A stretch of 64,000 nt of DNA from Methylomonas sp. ZR1 (GCF_013141865.1 NZ_RCST01000001.1:2852001-2916000), one strand, 5' to 3'; counted from the first letter of the stretch, positions 46,804-55,585 are shown. The notes: generated from the letters alone by a model not told the origin. Numbers and translations: made by a program.

Positions 46804-47415
46804 GACTGACTCACTAAACACGGATTAAAAAGGTTTGTATGCTATCGCTGATCGCATAACTTCAGCGTACTTTGGAAAAATCTTACAGAGTTTTAAAACA
46901 TCTGTTAAATGTATAAACTTTATGAGGTCATTATTAATATTCATTAAAATCAATTATCGGTTGTCATTAGTCATCTACTAGGCAAATCAAAACAGGGCCA
47001 TGATCAAAGGTTTGTTAACAAGAGCACTGATATTAGTGATAATAAAGGCTTATAGTTTTATTCTAATTTTTAATTAACTAATTGATTTCGTGTATTTTAT
47101 ATAAATTTATAATATCACTATAACTCTATCATTCTATGAATATCTTTGATCTCACTGACTTGAATAAATGTTAAGAAATAGGATGCATGAATAGCTCCAT
47201 CAGATACCACAAGTAGAAATTACTTTCAACTATCACCCTTGGGGAGTTTATATAGCTGATAGATCTACTAGCGGTATTTTGTTTCTGATGGAGCTAGTCA
47301 TATATCTTTCTTAAATTATCTAAAATAGCAACATCTCGCTAGATAAAAATAAAACAAGGAAACATCTAGGAAAACTGATTTTTATTTTATATAACTATTT
47401 ATTTTCAACGCGAGT
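46804..47415. other. AT-rich gap containing a structured element
   Basis: About 610 bp without a gene. It contains the structured element at 47193-47295, described separately. The rest is strongly AT-rich and should hold the promoter of the sigma-hflK-hflC-ftsH unit. No further feature is clear. Confidence 0.5.
47193..47295 (-). ncRNA. Candidate structured RNA element, copy 1
   Basis: On the minus strand the 103 nt are closed by a perfect 12-bp helix (AGCTCCATCAGA with TCTGATGGAGCT). Inside, TACCGCTAGTAGA pairs with TCTACTTGTGGTA (12 of 13), then CTATCA with TGATAG, then CCC-CAA-GGG. A second copy at 55754-55864 keeps the helices and the core ATATAAACTCCCC / AAGGGT while the sequence varies. 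It lies about 390 bp upstream of the sigma factor gene in the same direction. I do not recognise the family. A MITE is the main alternative. Confidence 0.55.
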
Positions 47416-48312
47416 TCATAATTTACCGACTCTATCAACGGACTCAGAAGTTATAAAAAAATCGATAACTTGGGTATCAAGCTGAGGCCATTGCGAATGT
47501 GGTTGATCACCTTCGCAATATAAGGTTTTTACTCCATTTGCACACCCTGAATAAGAGATGCAACCATCACCTTGCTTATCCGGAATCGGATCACATTTAT
47601 TACAGGATGCCCACCAACCGGCCGATTGCTGACCAAATCCTGGGAACAGTCGATCTTTACTGCTATGCATGATCATCACCGACAAGGGCTCTGGACATTT
47701 GCGGTCACGTAGATCCTCATAAGTAATACCAGCAGCACTAGGTGCAATAGCGTGTGGAATGTGTCGTGTTCCGGTCATAAACGCTAGCGCCATCGCCGAA
47801 GTCCCTCCGTCTGAATGCCCTGTGATATAAACCTGCTTTTCATCAATACACCATTTTTTGGCCATCAAATGCGGAATTGTCCCTAATTCCACAGTGGTGC
47901 TAGGCGATAACTCCGGATGATCGGCATAGGCGACGATAAAGCCTGCGCGCGTAGCAGGTAAGGTCAATCCCGTCGTCTTCTCCGTTTTGGCGCGATTCGA
48001 ACCCGCCGGTGAAAATACCAATAATAATGGGTGAGCAATAGAAGGGTCATAATTAAGTGGGGTGCGGACGTTGTATTTAATGCCGTTTTCGGTCGATTCG
48101 CCATAACTGGCACCAGAATCGCCCTTAAGCTGATCAGGTTGACAGCGGTCTTTATGCATTTGGGGGTGATAGCTGGCTTGCCCCAGTTCTACCGAATCGC
48201 CACTATGATCCAGACCCAACATGAAAATCACAGCCACGACAGGTAATCCGAATAACACCTTCCACCACTTATTTCCTTCAAGTAGAAAAGACTTTAACTG
48301 ATTAATATTCAT
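47416..48312 (-). CDS. LpqC/PHB-depolymerase-like esterase
   Basis: A 298-residue alpha/beta-hydrolase of the carbohydrate esterase 1 / polyhydroxybutyrate-depolymerase-like family. An N-terminal membrane helix (VLFGLPVVAVIFMLGLDH) makes it anchored or exported. The nucleophile elbow is TGHSDGGTSAMAL (Ser in G-x-S-x-G), the Asp is in IMHSSKDRLFP, and the His is in GDQPHSQWPQL. Four Cys in WASCNKCDPIPDKQGDGC suggest disulfides. It starts 48 bp after the histidine-paralogue gene and is probably co-transcribed with it. Substrate unknown. Confidence 0.8.
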   Translation of the reverse strand: MNINQLKSFLLEGNKWWKVLFGLPVVAVIFMLGLDHSGDSVELGQASYHPQMHKDRCQPDQLKGDSGASYGESTENGIKYNVRTPLNYDPSIAHPLLLVFSPAGSNRAKTEKTTGLTLPATRAGFIVAYADHPELSPSTTVELGTIPHLMAKKWCIDEKQVYITGHSDGGTSAMALAFMTGTRHIPHAIAPSAAGITYEDLRDRKCPEPLSVMIMHSSKDRLFPGFGQQSAGWWASCNKCDPIPDKQGDGCISYSGCANGVKTLYCEGDQPHSQWPQLDTQVIDFFITSESVDRVGKL

Positions 48313-48360
48313 AGCCGTGCCTCTCTTATTTGTTAGATTTGGTTAAATAGCTTTTGCGGA

Positions 48361-48966
48361 TTATGTTTCGGGAGTGTGATTGGGCGTTTCCTTCTGTGCC
48401 ACCCTAAACAATCCATAGACCATTAAAAACAGGCTGCCAATTATCACAAGCTGTGGCATATAGCTTTTTCCTGGCAGCGACTCCAATCCTACGGAGAACG
48501 GAATATGTGAATCTAGGCGCTTATCCTTGTCGACGATAGCGATATGCGCCAAGTAATGGCCCGCACCATATTGGCTGAAATCGACCGAACCATTTGTTGT
48601 ACCAGTTTTAATCAATTGTGGTTCCTGATAAAAAATCCTCGTACCTTCGGGCTCTTTAGTAATCTCAAATTCGATATTAAGATTTCGCAGACGTTTACCT
48701 TCGTAATCGAAAACCAATTTAGTAGGGCCAAGTCCAGGAATAATATCGCAATATTCCGCGTCACCCGTCAGCGTTGGAGTATATGCCGTAAAATGCACGC
48801 GTTCAAAGCCAAGCCGAGTTTTACAGGCGTCAACCTCTTCTTGTGCACCACGATGGGCATAGGCATTTATTGACGTTAGTCCCAACAAAACAAGGATAAC
48901 CGCTAATTTAAACCCGGAACTTTTAATGCCGTATGCCGACAAGTATTCTTCAAGACTAGTTTTCAT
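48361..48966 (-). CDS. Secreted, membrane-tethered protein with mature N-terminal His (paralogue 2)
   Basis: A 201-residue paralogue of the protein at 40658-41260. Its signal peptide ends AYA, followed by HRGAQEEVDAC, so the mature protein would start with His. Shared blocks are FTAYTP, YCDIIPG, TKLVFDYEGKRLRNLNIEFE and ITKEPEGTRIFY. A C-terminal helix (MPQLVIIGSLFLMVYGLFRV) anchors it. It is followed by the esterase gene. The pair flanks the sigma-hfl-ftsH block, and this copy lies 1.2 kb from the pxm operon. A metal-handling role is inference. Confidence 0.72.
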   Translation of the reverse strand: MKTSLEEYLSAYGIKSSGFKLAVILVLLGLTSINAYAHRGAQEEVDACKTRLGFERVHFTAYTPTLTGDAEYCDIIPGLGPTKLVFDYEGKRLRNLNIEFEITKEPEGTRIFYQEPQLIKTGTTNGSVDFSQYGAGHYLAHIAIVDKDKRLDSHIPFSVGLESLPGKSYMPQLVIIGSLFLMVYGLFRVAQKETPNHTPET

Positions 48967-49635
48967 TGGCTTATCCTCTCTATCTTCATCGCACTTCGAA
49001 AAATTCTTTTATAAGGCATGATGTTATGCTCCTGTAATCAAAAAAAAGGGTGCCATCGTTAAACGTGTCGACTATGTTTCCAACCGTTTTTTGACATTCA
49101 TGTGAATTTCGACTTACATATAGCTTTGCGTTAGAAGAGAAATACGCCTCAGCAATATGTAACAGCTGCTTGATCCGTTAAATGGAACAAGATAACCACG
49201 AAAGATGTTTCCCCTGTCTATTTTTTACAGCCAAGAGCACAATAGAATTAGCTAATCATCATTTAAAAATTCTCATTTCGAGCGTCATACGATAAATTAA
49301 AAATATTTTTACTTCATAGATTTTTCGTATAATCATTCAACTTTCGAGACATATATAACAACATATTTTATGTCTAGTAAAATATTTATTTTCTATGATT
49401 AAATAGGTTTTCCCTATGCAAAAACTTTAATGTTAAAACAATGTAAATTCGTTTTACCTAGAAACCGATATAAATATTTTTCGTTAATATGCCACAAGCC
49501 AATTATTATTCTACATGCAAGCGTTCGTAAGAGCCGAGCGTTAATCGGCTTATAAAATTTGCTATTTTTATAAAAAAACAGATTACACAATAATAATCAT
49601 AATATTATTTTATTAAATATTTGCAGAGTGCTATT
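48967..49635. other. AT-rich intergenic gap
   Basis: About 670 bp, strongly AT-rich, with no open frame that I support. Its right end runs to the stop of the small membrane protein gene. Degraded DNA or long promoter regions are possible. I see no clear repeat. Confidence 0.4.
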
Positions 49636-49917
49636 TCAGCTTTTATCAGCACTGTTAACCAGAAACTTCCAACGTATCAATGCCCCCACTAAAACCCCGA
49701 AGGCCATTGCTAAAGCCTTGATTGTAATACCGGTTTTCATTCGATGTATAAAAAACGCATGCCCTAAAACTGGTTTTATAATTCCATATAGACAAAAAAT
49801 ACTAAAAATATAATAACTAATAACACCGATTGCCATCCACAAATACCGATTCTTTTTTGTTTGCTTTGCAGATTTAAAAAACCAGACTGCAATAAATATT
49901 GCTCCAATTGCCAACAT
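49636..49917 (-). CDS. Small three-helix membrane protein
   Basis: A 93-residue membrane protein: helix 1 LAIGAIFIAVWFF, a basic loop KSAKQTKKNR, helix 2 WMAIGVISYYIFSIFCLYGI, and helix 3 ALAMAFGVLVGALI. No family is recognised. It lies 260 bp downstream of pxmC on the same strand, beyond a strong hairpin, so it is probably a separate unit. Confidence 0.55.
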   Translation of the reverse strand: MLAIGAIFIAVWFFKSAKQTKKNRYLWMAIGVISYYIFSIFCLYGIIKPVLGHAFFIHRMKTGITIKALAMAFGVLVGALIRWKFLVNSADKS

Positions 49918-50114
49918 GATTAATAACTCGTTAATTTTATTTTATAAAACACTGAGAATGCACTATAGCTACTATTTATTTAAATCAGAAACCACAGATA
50001 TCAGCAGCCATCATTAGTTTATTATGAAGCCATTAAAGTTAATACATAAACAATATAGTCATTAAATAGCATAACGATTTATTTTATAAAAATAAATTCG
50101 TTAAGATCATATAC

Positions 50115-50146
50115 CCAGCCAACAATAGATTGTTATTGTTGGCTGG
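50115..50146 (-). terminator. Strong hairpin after pxmC
   Basis: CCAGCCAACAATA and TATTGTTGGCTGG form a perfect 13-bp stem with a 6-base loop, starting 30 bases after the pxmC stop. The following minus-strand bases are AT-rich but lack a pure T-run. It probably terminates or stabilises the pxmABC mRNA. Confidence 0.7.
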
Positions 50147-50175
50147 ACGTTTTATATGTGATTTTTTGTAATTAA

Positions 50176-50964
50176 TTAACGTTTTTTGGAATTGTCTTGA
50201 TTGATTAGTTCGGTTAGTTCGGACATGCGAGTTACTTGTTGCAACAAAATACCTCCAACAGCAAGTGCAAACCACACACCGATAACGAAAGCATAATGCA
50301 TATAAGCACCAAACAGTTCTTCTCTAAACCAAAATGTATGCCCCCATTCGTTAAAGCCAACAGCAACAAAAATCATAAAGGGGCCCGCAACAGCCAAAGT
50401 CAACGGTAGCGAAACGTTTTTGGCAAATAATGGTAATTGGGTACGCGCATATAGCCATGATGAAACTCCCATGATGGTATAAAACGGAAAGCACAGATAA
50501 AATTCAACGACATGATTGGCGGTAAAAATGTTGTCGCGAATAGCAGCTTGATGCCAGGCATTATCTTGTTCGGCAAAATAACTACCTGCCCAATAAACTG
50601 AAAAGGTATAAATGCTGATCCACATCGTCAGATTCAAATAACGTCGTAATTCCTCGCGTGGAGATAGTTGATCAAGATGTAGATCACGGTTTTTCCAAAA
50701 ATAATAGCCAAGTGCACCGATCAAACTGAGTTGAAAAATGACTTCTATATAAAACAAATTCATCCAGTATTCCTCAAAAAGAGGATCGGTTGAATCTAAA
50801 CCCGTAGCAGCACCAAAAGTATATTGATAAGCCGTGATCGATACGTACATAAGCAAAATTGCCAAGAAAGACACAGCGTATCGTTTAAAATCCTTCAGAT
50901 ACCACTGTCTATCATAGGTTTCAGTGCTGGATGATGAAATAATTTTATCAGGTGCAGTAACCAT
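50176..50964 (-). CDS. pxmC: Particulate monooxygenase subunit C (Pxm type)
   Basis: A 262-residue PmoC/AmoC-family membrane subunit. Helices and motifs are typical: FYIEVIFQLSLIGALGYYFW, the metal-site region RDNIFTANHVVEFYLCFPFY, and ending FNEWGHTFWFREELFGAYMH. The gene order A-B-C identifies the Pxm lineage; canonical pmo operons are C-A-B. It lies 41 bp after pxmB. A decayed copy of its C-terminal half is at 54765-55199. Pxm enzymes are reported to be expressed under low oxygen with nitrite or nitrate in methanotrophs. The substrate is unsettled. Confidence 0.88.
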   Translation of the reverse strand: MVTAPDKIISSSSTETYDRQWYLKDFKRYAVSFLAILLMYVSITAYQYTFGAATGLDSTDPLFEEYWMNLFYIEVIFQLSLIGALGYYFWKNRDLHLDQLSPREELRRYLNLTMWISIYTFSVYWAGSYFAEQDNAWHQAAIRDNIFTANHVVEFYLCFPFYTIMGVSSWLYARTQLPLFAKNVSLPLTLAVAGPFMIFVAVGFNEWGHTFWFREELFGAYMHYAFVIGVWFALAVGGILLQQVTRMSELTELINQDNSKKR

Positions 50965-51005
50965 AATAATTTCCTGTTTATATGTAGATATAAATAAATG
51001 TTGTT

Positions 51006-52229
51006 TTATTTGTATTCAGGTATCAAAGACGCCGAAATACTTGATAGATAGCGATTTCCCTGATCATCGAATAAAAACAACAACCCTCCAAAGCGACTAT
51101 CGGCATCACCAATAACACTGGAGAGATGTTCGATTTCCCAGACAGCATCAGATGCCATGATTTTTACAACTTTGGCTTCACCGGGGTGAATCAAATCGTT
51201 TGGTTCAATTTGCATACCGTTTGTCGCCAAATATTCTGGCGGCGTATGACTGGCATCAATGTTCATATTTGAATTAATAAAACGCACAGATCCAGTGGTA
51301 AACTCACCAATCTGCAAAGTTTTTTGACTATCGTTTTTGATTTCCACCATCATCATCATTGATCTCTGGGGAATATTGTAAGTAGCGCGTTTAATTTTTG
51401 CGTTAACCAGATCGGCTTGTTCAGGTAACGGGGGGATAAGATCCAATGAAGCTTGTAACGGTATGGTTTCCGGATACTGACTGTTTGTCACAAAATAACC
51501 GCTCAAGACAATGACAGGAACCGCGACAAGTATCGCCTTAGCCAGATTTTTATCTTTAGGAGTTACCAATTTATCTTCTTCGCCCTTATTCACCATGGCA
51601 TAGCGTGGAATAAACAACGGACGTCGAACCCACCAAACCAACCAGGCTATTCCCAGAATCATCCACAGCATATGCCAACGAACACCGTTGGCAGTGCCGT
51701 AGGTTTCTAAATTGATCATTTCTCCCTTGACAGTTTCGACATTGTTTGTGAACGCATTGGCATTACCGGTAATCTCAACCCATTGCCCAGGTCCCGCAAC
51801 ATTACCTGTATCTATGATATTAAACGAAGGATGAATGTGATAACGCCCAGGAATTCTGGCCTTAAGCTTCATTTTGAACTCATAATCACGACCAACTTTT
51901 AGGGGTAATGAGTTCAAATGGGCTTCGCCGTTGATCCACCGTTCTTTACGGAGAAATACTGGACCAGGAGCGATGACACCCAAATAAGCGGCTTCTGGCT
52001 TTGGAAGACTATTAGGCCAATCTTCTGCAACATGAACTTTACCGGTTATGGTGAGTTCATCATTAACAGCAACCGTACTAGCTGACCAGTTAACGTCATA
52101 CCATTGAACCGTTCGCATGCGGACAAAAGGCTCTAAAGAACGTTCACCGTGAGCCCAAGCAGTTGACGTTGAAAGAAAAAGCCCACTAAGACAGATGGAT
52201 GAAAAAACAAATAACTTCAATAGTTTCAT
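51006..52229 (-). CDS. pxmB: Particulate monooxygenase subunit B (Pxm type)
   Basis: A 407-residue PmoB-family subunit with two cupredoxin domains and two membrane helices. Signal cleavage at TAWA leaves HGERSLEPFVRM, giving the N-terminal His copper ligand. The other ligands appear as YHIHP in KARIPGRYHIHPSFN. The helices are WHMLWMILGIAWLVWWV and AILVAVPVIVLSGYFVT. ATG 52229 with AGGAG is the start; a GTG at 52247 is rejected. It begins 10 bp after the distal end of pxmA, so the original reading frames were tightly spaced. Confidence 0.92.
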   Translation of the reverse strand: MKLLKLFVFSSICLSGLFLSTSTAWAHGERSLEPFVRMRTVQWYDVNWSASTVAVNDELTITGKVHVAEDWPNSLPKPEAAYLGVIAPGPVFLRKERWINGEAHLNSLPLKVGRDYEFKMKLKARIPGRYHIHPSFNIIDTGNVAGPGQWVEITGNANAFTNNVETVKGEMINLETYGTANGVRWHMLWMILGIAWLVWWVRRPLFIPRYAMVNKGEEDKLVTPKDKNLAKAILVAVPVIVLSGYFVTNSQYPETIPLQASLDLIPPLPEQADLVNAKIKRATYNIPQRSMMMMVEIKNDSQKTLQIGEFTTGSVRFINSNMNIDASHTPPEYLATNGMQIEPNDLIHPGEAKVVKIMASDAVWEIEHLSSVIGDADSRFGGLLFLFDDQGNRYLSSISASLIPEYK

Positions 52230-52239
52230 GTTTTTTCTC

Positions 52240-52983
52240 CTATACACGTTTCAGGTAACGGACAGTGGCAAAGGCTTTACCGATATACCAACCTGCGGCA
52301 TAAACCAGGATGCAGAGTAGCGCTGCAAAAAAGGCGGATAAAGGAGCGGCCATCTGGCCATATGTTCGTAATGTGCCTCGTTCTATGATGCGTAGATATT
52401 CCGGCATACCCGCCCGTAATTATTCAAAACCAAATTGATCGGCGATGGTTTGCAATCCACCTTGCCATTCAATTGGAACATGGAACATAGCAAAAATAGG
52501 CCAGTTAGTTGGATAGAATAAAAGCGCAAAAGAAGCGCCCCCTGCAATCGCAGTCACTAGAAAACTAGGTGACAACATCAAAATAGCATCCAAAACTAAG
52601 GCGCTAGGAATCATGGTGGCTGGTAGCACAAAATTTAGTGGGTAATTGGTCCAAATTTGATAGGCGGTCACGCGAGTGATCCACATGCCCAGCATTAAAC
52701 CCACTACTGATAAAGTTGCACCCATAGGCAAACGAAAATGGGTCCATAATACCGATTGCACTGCTGCGGGCCAGGCAATCATCAGAACGGGCGTCACAAG
52801 CGGCCAATATTGCCGGTCTTTCCAATCGAGCCAAAAATCCCAGTCGCCCACCGTTAGCATGAAATGCAGATGATAAGAGCCAATATATAAAAATCCGGCT
52901 AACACCAAGATTAGATAATCATAAATCCTGGAGACCGTGGCGGTTTCTTTATCAAAACCGGTGGATACGCTAATTGTTGACAT
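52240..52983 (-). pseudogene. pxmA: Particulate monooxygenase subunit A (Pxm type), interrupted by in-frame TAA
   Basis: A 247-codon PmoA-family gene. The first 187 codons are intact, including WPAAVQSVLWTHFRLPMGAT and NWPIFAMFHVPIEWQG. Codon 188 is TAA (52420-52422), and the same frame continues without a shift through RAGMPEYLRIIERGTLRTYG and a last membrane helix (FFAALLCILVYAAGWYIG) to TAG at 52240. Full length equals that of normal PmoA. Family members have Tyr-Val-Arg where this has stop-Leu-Arg. An ATG at 52407 could restart the tail. Options are decay, readthrough, split translation or a sequencing error. Confidence 0.88.
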
Positions 52984-53016
52984 AATTCACTCCTCGTCGC
53001 AATTTGCAACATTATT

Positions 53017-53032
53017 TGTACCGTTCGGTACA
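53017..53032. promoter_or_regulatory. TetR-type operator before pxmA
   Basis: TGTACCGTTCGGTACA is a perfect palindrome with arms TGTACCG and a 2-base centre, 34 bp upstream of the pxmA ATG. Related palindromes lie before both tetR genes, so it is probably the TetR binding site of the pxm promoter. Confidence 0.75.
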
Positions 53033-53072
53033 TTTTGGCGCAAAAGAAACGCCTAAATATAACAAGCACTTA

Positions 53073-53402
53073 CTAATCCAAATCACTCAATGCATTAGAT
53101 ATAATATGACTAACCGAATTCATGGGAAGAGTTTCGCTTCCCGTCGCCAGTAAACCGTAAAATAGACCAGTTAGAAAATCAGCGAGTGATTCAGGATCTT
53201 TATCGGTTGAAATTTCCCCTGAATTTTGCCCCTTGATAATCGCCGACTTAAAACCTTTTTTAATTCCTCCAAGACCCTGCTCAAAGTACTTAGCAATTTT
53301 TGGATCTTTCTGCCAGAAAAAAAAATGAACAAAACAGTTATAGAGATTGGACGTCATCGTAGCTTGAGTTACTGCGTCTTTAGCTAAAAAAATCTGTGTC
53401 AC
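53073..53402 (-). pseudogene. TetR fragment: ligand domain without DNA-binding head
   Basis: A 109-residue frame (GTG start) that matches the C-terminal ligand domain of the neighbouring TetR: FEQGLGGIKKGFKSAIIKGQ, then DKDPESLADFLTGLFYGLLA and HIISNALSDLD. The helix-turn-helix half is missing, replaced by about 35 unrelated residues. It is probably the remains of a tandem duplicate. A residual operator-like site lies 28 bp upstream. If translated it could still dimerise with the intact TetR. Confidence 0.7.
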
Positions 53403-53429
53403 GAAAAGTCCTCACGCATTGCGCCATTC

Positions 53430-53445
53430 TGTACCGTTTGGTTTT
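53430..53445. promoter_or_regulatory. Degenerate TetR operator before truncated tetR
   Basis: TGTACCGTTTGGTTTT keeps the left arm and centre of the TGTACCGTTCGGTACA palindrome, but its right arm has decayed. It lies 28 bp before the truncated tetR frame. Confidence 0.45.
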
Positions 53446-53601
53446 TTTGGTGCGCATAAATATATAAATATTCAGTTAATAAATGCCGTTTTTAAGGTAT
53501 TACTTCATTAAGACTCACATATTGATTATCTCCTTGTCGCTTATTTATATCGACTAGTACAGTATTGTTACAAAAACATCTATTTTTTAGTTTATTAAAA
53601 A

Positions 53602-54180
53602 TCAATCCAGCAGGATAAGTGCATTTGAAATAACCTTTTCTAAAGTTTTACGATCAGGGTTGGCGCTACCCATAACTTGCAAACCATAAAAAATACCAGT
53701 AAAAAAATATGCGAGCGAGTCGGAATCTTTATCAGCAGCAATTTCCATATCTTTTTGACCTCGAATGATGACCTGACGGAAAGCATCTTCGACTTGTTTG
53801 ATACCGCCTTCAACTTCTTCAGATATTTTTGCGTCAGTTTGCCAAAACTCCAACGCAGTTTTTCCAAACATGCAACAACGCTTGTCTTCAATGGCCCTAT
53901 CCATAACTCTAACCAAAATCCGCTCAATCGCGTTTTTGGCAGGTAAACTTGCCGTGATATCGGCTATTTCGCGCACCATAGCTCGCTTACTTCTATAAAG
54001 TTTCAGCGCATCTAAAAATAGCTCATGTTTGCTACCAAAGGTTGCATAAAAACTTCCTTTTCCTATGCCCATGTTGTTCAAAAGGTCACTCAGAGAAGCT
54101 CCTTTATACCCTTTATCCCAAAAAACATACATCGCTCTAGTAAGAGCTTCTTGAGTATCGAATTCTTGATATCTTGCCAT
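53602..54180 (-). CDS. TetR-family regulator, likely of pxm
   Basis: A 192-residue TetR/AcrR repressor. The N-terminal helix-turn-helix is complete: QEALTRAMYVFWDKGYKGAS, SLSDLLNNMGIGKGSFYATF and GSKHELFLDAL. The C-terminal ligand domain ends in YFFTGIFYGLQVMGSANPDR. A 16-bp palindrome lies 17 bp before its ATG, as expected for autoregulation, and the same kind of site sits before pxmA. The ligand is unknown. It is on the same strand as pxmABC and upstream of it. Confidence 0.88.
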   Translation of the reverse strand: MARYQEFDTQEALTRAMYVFWDKGYKGASLSDLLNNMGIGKGSFYATFGSKHELFLDALKLYRSKRAMVREIADITASLPAKNAIERILVRVMDRAIEDKRCCMFGKTALEFWQTDAKISEEVEGGIKQVEDAFRQVIIRGQKDMEIAADKDSDSLAYFFTGIFYGLQVMGSANPDRKTLEKVISNALILLD

Positions 54181-54196
54181 AAAACTTAAATTTTAA

Positions 54197-54212
54197 TATA
54201 CCATTTGGTACA
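54197..54212. promoter_or_regulatory. TetR-type operator before intact tetR
   Basis: TATACCATTTGGTACA matches the pxmA operator at 13 of 16 positions and keeps the palindromic arms ACC/GGT with A-T rich centre. It lies 17 bp before the tetR ATG. Confidence 0.65.
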
Positions 54213-54269
54213 GAATCTACACTATATTATCAGCCATGTCAATCAATCTGAGCATTTTTTATCGGCGTT

Positions 54270-54470
54270 CATAAGTCAATTGAAGTCGACGGCAGGCAGC
54301 TGCGAACGTCTTTGTTGGTCAGCGCCGTTTCATTGCACCATTGGATTTCGCCGCCTTCAGCCTTAGCTTGGGCGGCAATCACAGGATAGTGTTCTTCAGC
54401 CAAGCTTTGACGGCTTCCGGACGTTGTTCGTAGGCTTTCTTGATCGGCTTTTACGGCGTGAAACCCTAGT
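54270..54470 (-). pseudogene. IS630-family transposase relic
   Basis: Minus-strand translation gives KAYEQRPEAVKAWL, then after a frame change EEHYPVIAAQAKAEGGEIQW followed by CNETALTNKDVRS. The second part matches the IS630 catalytic block normally reading IHWGDETALVNTDVRG. The catalytic Asp has become Asn and a frameshift lies near 54405. Both ends are missing. Confidence 0.7.
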
Positions 54471-54499
54471 GTTTAGGGCATTTACATTACCAAAGCCTA

Positions 54500-54655
54500 T
54501 TGACATTTCTTGGCGGATTGCAGCCTGGGCATTGAAAACCGGATGAGGCCATCGGGCCTGAAGTAACGCTTCGGCGCACTGGCTTTCAGTGCCGTACTGC
54601 TTCATGAAATCCATCAAGCTGAAGCCTTTTGAAATTGGATCGGTTTTTTTTCATG
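54500..54655 (-). pseudogene. IS1595-family transposase N-terminal relic
   Basis: Minus-strand frames give MKKNRSNFKRLQL and, shifted, MMDFMKQYGTESQCAEALLQ followed by ARWPHP. This matches the N-terminus of IS1595-type transposases (FMKQYGTE...ARWP before the zinc ribbon). It is cut off at once by other sequence and joins the IS630 relic. Confidence 0.6.
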
Positions 54656-54764
54656 GCACGGATCTCCAGGCAGATCAAGGCTTCAGTTCGACTAACCGAA
54701 TGATCAAAAGTTGCTGAGGGTCGTGGGTAATCAGGAAAAGTTATGTATTTTCCAAAGCGGGTTA

Positions 54765-55199
54765 TTGATTTATCAATTCCATCAATGTGCTCATACGAAT
54801 AACGCATTGGGGAAGAATTCCTCCCACCGCAAGCGCGAACCGAACTCCAATGACGAAAGCGTAGTGCATATAGGCACCGAACAACTCCTCGCGAAACCAA
54901 AATGTATGCCCCACTCATTGAAGCCAACGGCAACAAAAATGATAAATGACCCGAGAACGGCAAGTGTTAAAGGCAGAGAAATTCCTTTTGCAAATAATGA
55001 TAATCAAGTTCGCGCATAAAACCACGATGCAGAACCCATGATAATGTAGAACAGAAAACATAAATAAAATTCAACTACATGATTAGCAGTAAAAATACTG
55101 TCCCAAATTGCCGCCTGATGCCATGCATTATCTTGTTCAGCAAAAAGCTTCCTGCCCAATAAACAGCAAATGTATATATGCTAATCCACATGGTCAAAA
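54765..55199 (-). pseudogene. Decayed second pxmC copy (C-terminal half)
   Basis: The DNA aligns without large gaps to 50200-50640 of the intact pxmC. Shared segments include the equivalents of AYMHYAFVIGVWFA, NEWGHTFWFREE and FYLCFPFYTIMG, and nearly identical stretches such as CATGCATTATCTTGTTCAGC. Several stops and small indels break the frame. The N-terminal about 115 codons are gone. It is a relic of a second particulate-monooxygenase C gene, next to the TetR genes. Confidence 0.85.
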
Positions 55200-55396
55200 C
55201 AAGATACGCCAAAACTGGCTGGTTGAATGAGTTCTTATCGCAGACTGCCAGAAATAGCGAATTTATTGCATTTTAAAATTACACTAATTTTGTTGAATAG
55301 GATAATCCTATTCAATCATAGAAAATAGGTATTTTACTAGTCATAAAAATTGGTGTTTTATATGCGCTACCATTTAGATAGCCATACAATAAACTT

Positions 55397-55585
55397 ATGA
55401 GTTCAGCAAAATTAATTGTAATTTACCCTGTGCCGACCGATATGAAAACTTTTGAACGTCGCTACGCAGATGAGTATATCCCAATGGCTGTCGAAAAACT
55501 GGCAGGTAAAACCTCTTTCGTGGCTTCCTTTTTCCACTCCAAGGTCAACCACATTCGCAGTGGCCTCTGCGGGATACCCAAATGA
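55397..55585 (+). pseudogene. EthD/REDY-family N-terminal fragment
   Basis: The frame MSSAKLIVIYPVPTDMKTFE followed by RRYADEYIPMAVEKLAGKT is the normal start of an EthD-type small protein (about 100 residues when complete). After FVASF the family similarity is lost and the frame closes at 62 codons, probably after a frameshift near 55530. It is most likely a broken gene. Confidence 0.6.

Noticed and set aside
47193..47295. Molybdenum-cofactor riboswitch
   Set aside because: The sequence does not resemble the E. coli moaA leader as I remember it, and this copy is not upstream of a molybdenum gene. It is left as unassigned, pending a covariance search.
52230..52247. GTG start for pxmB at 52247
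   Set aside because: It overlaps the end of the pxmA frame, and its codons contain the AGGAG site of the ATG at 52229.
52415..52425. Frameshift as cause of the short pxmA
   Set aside because: Family sequence before and after the stop is in the same frame (180 bp, 60 codons, to the final TAG), so it is a nonsense codon and not an indel.
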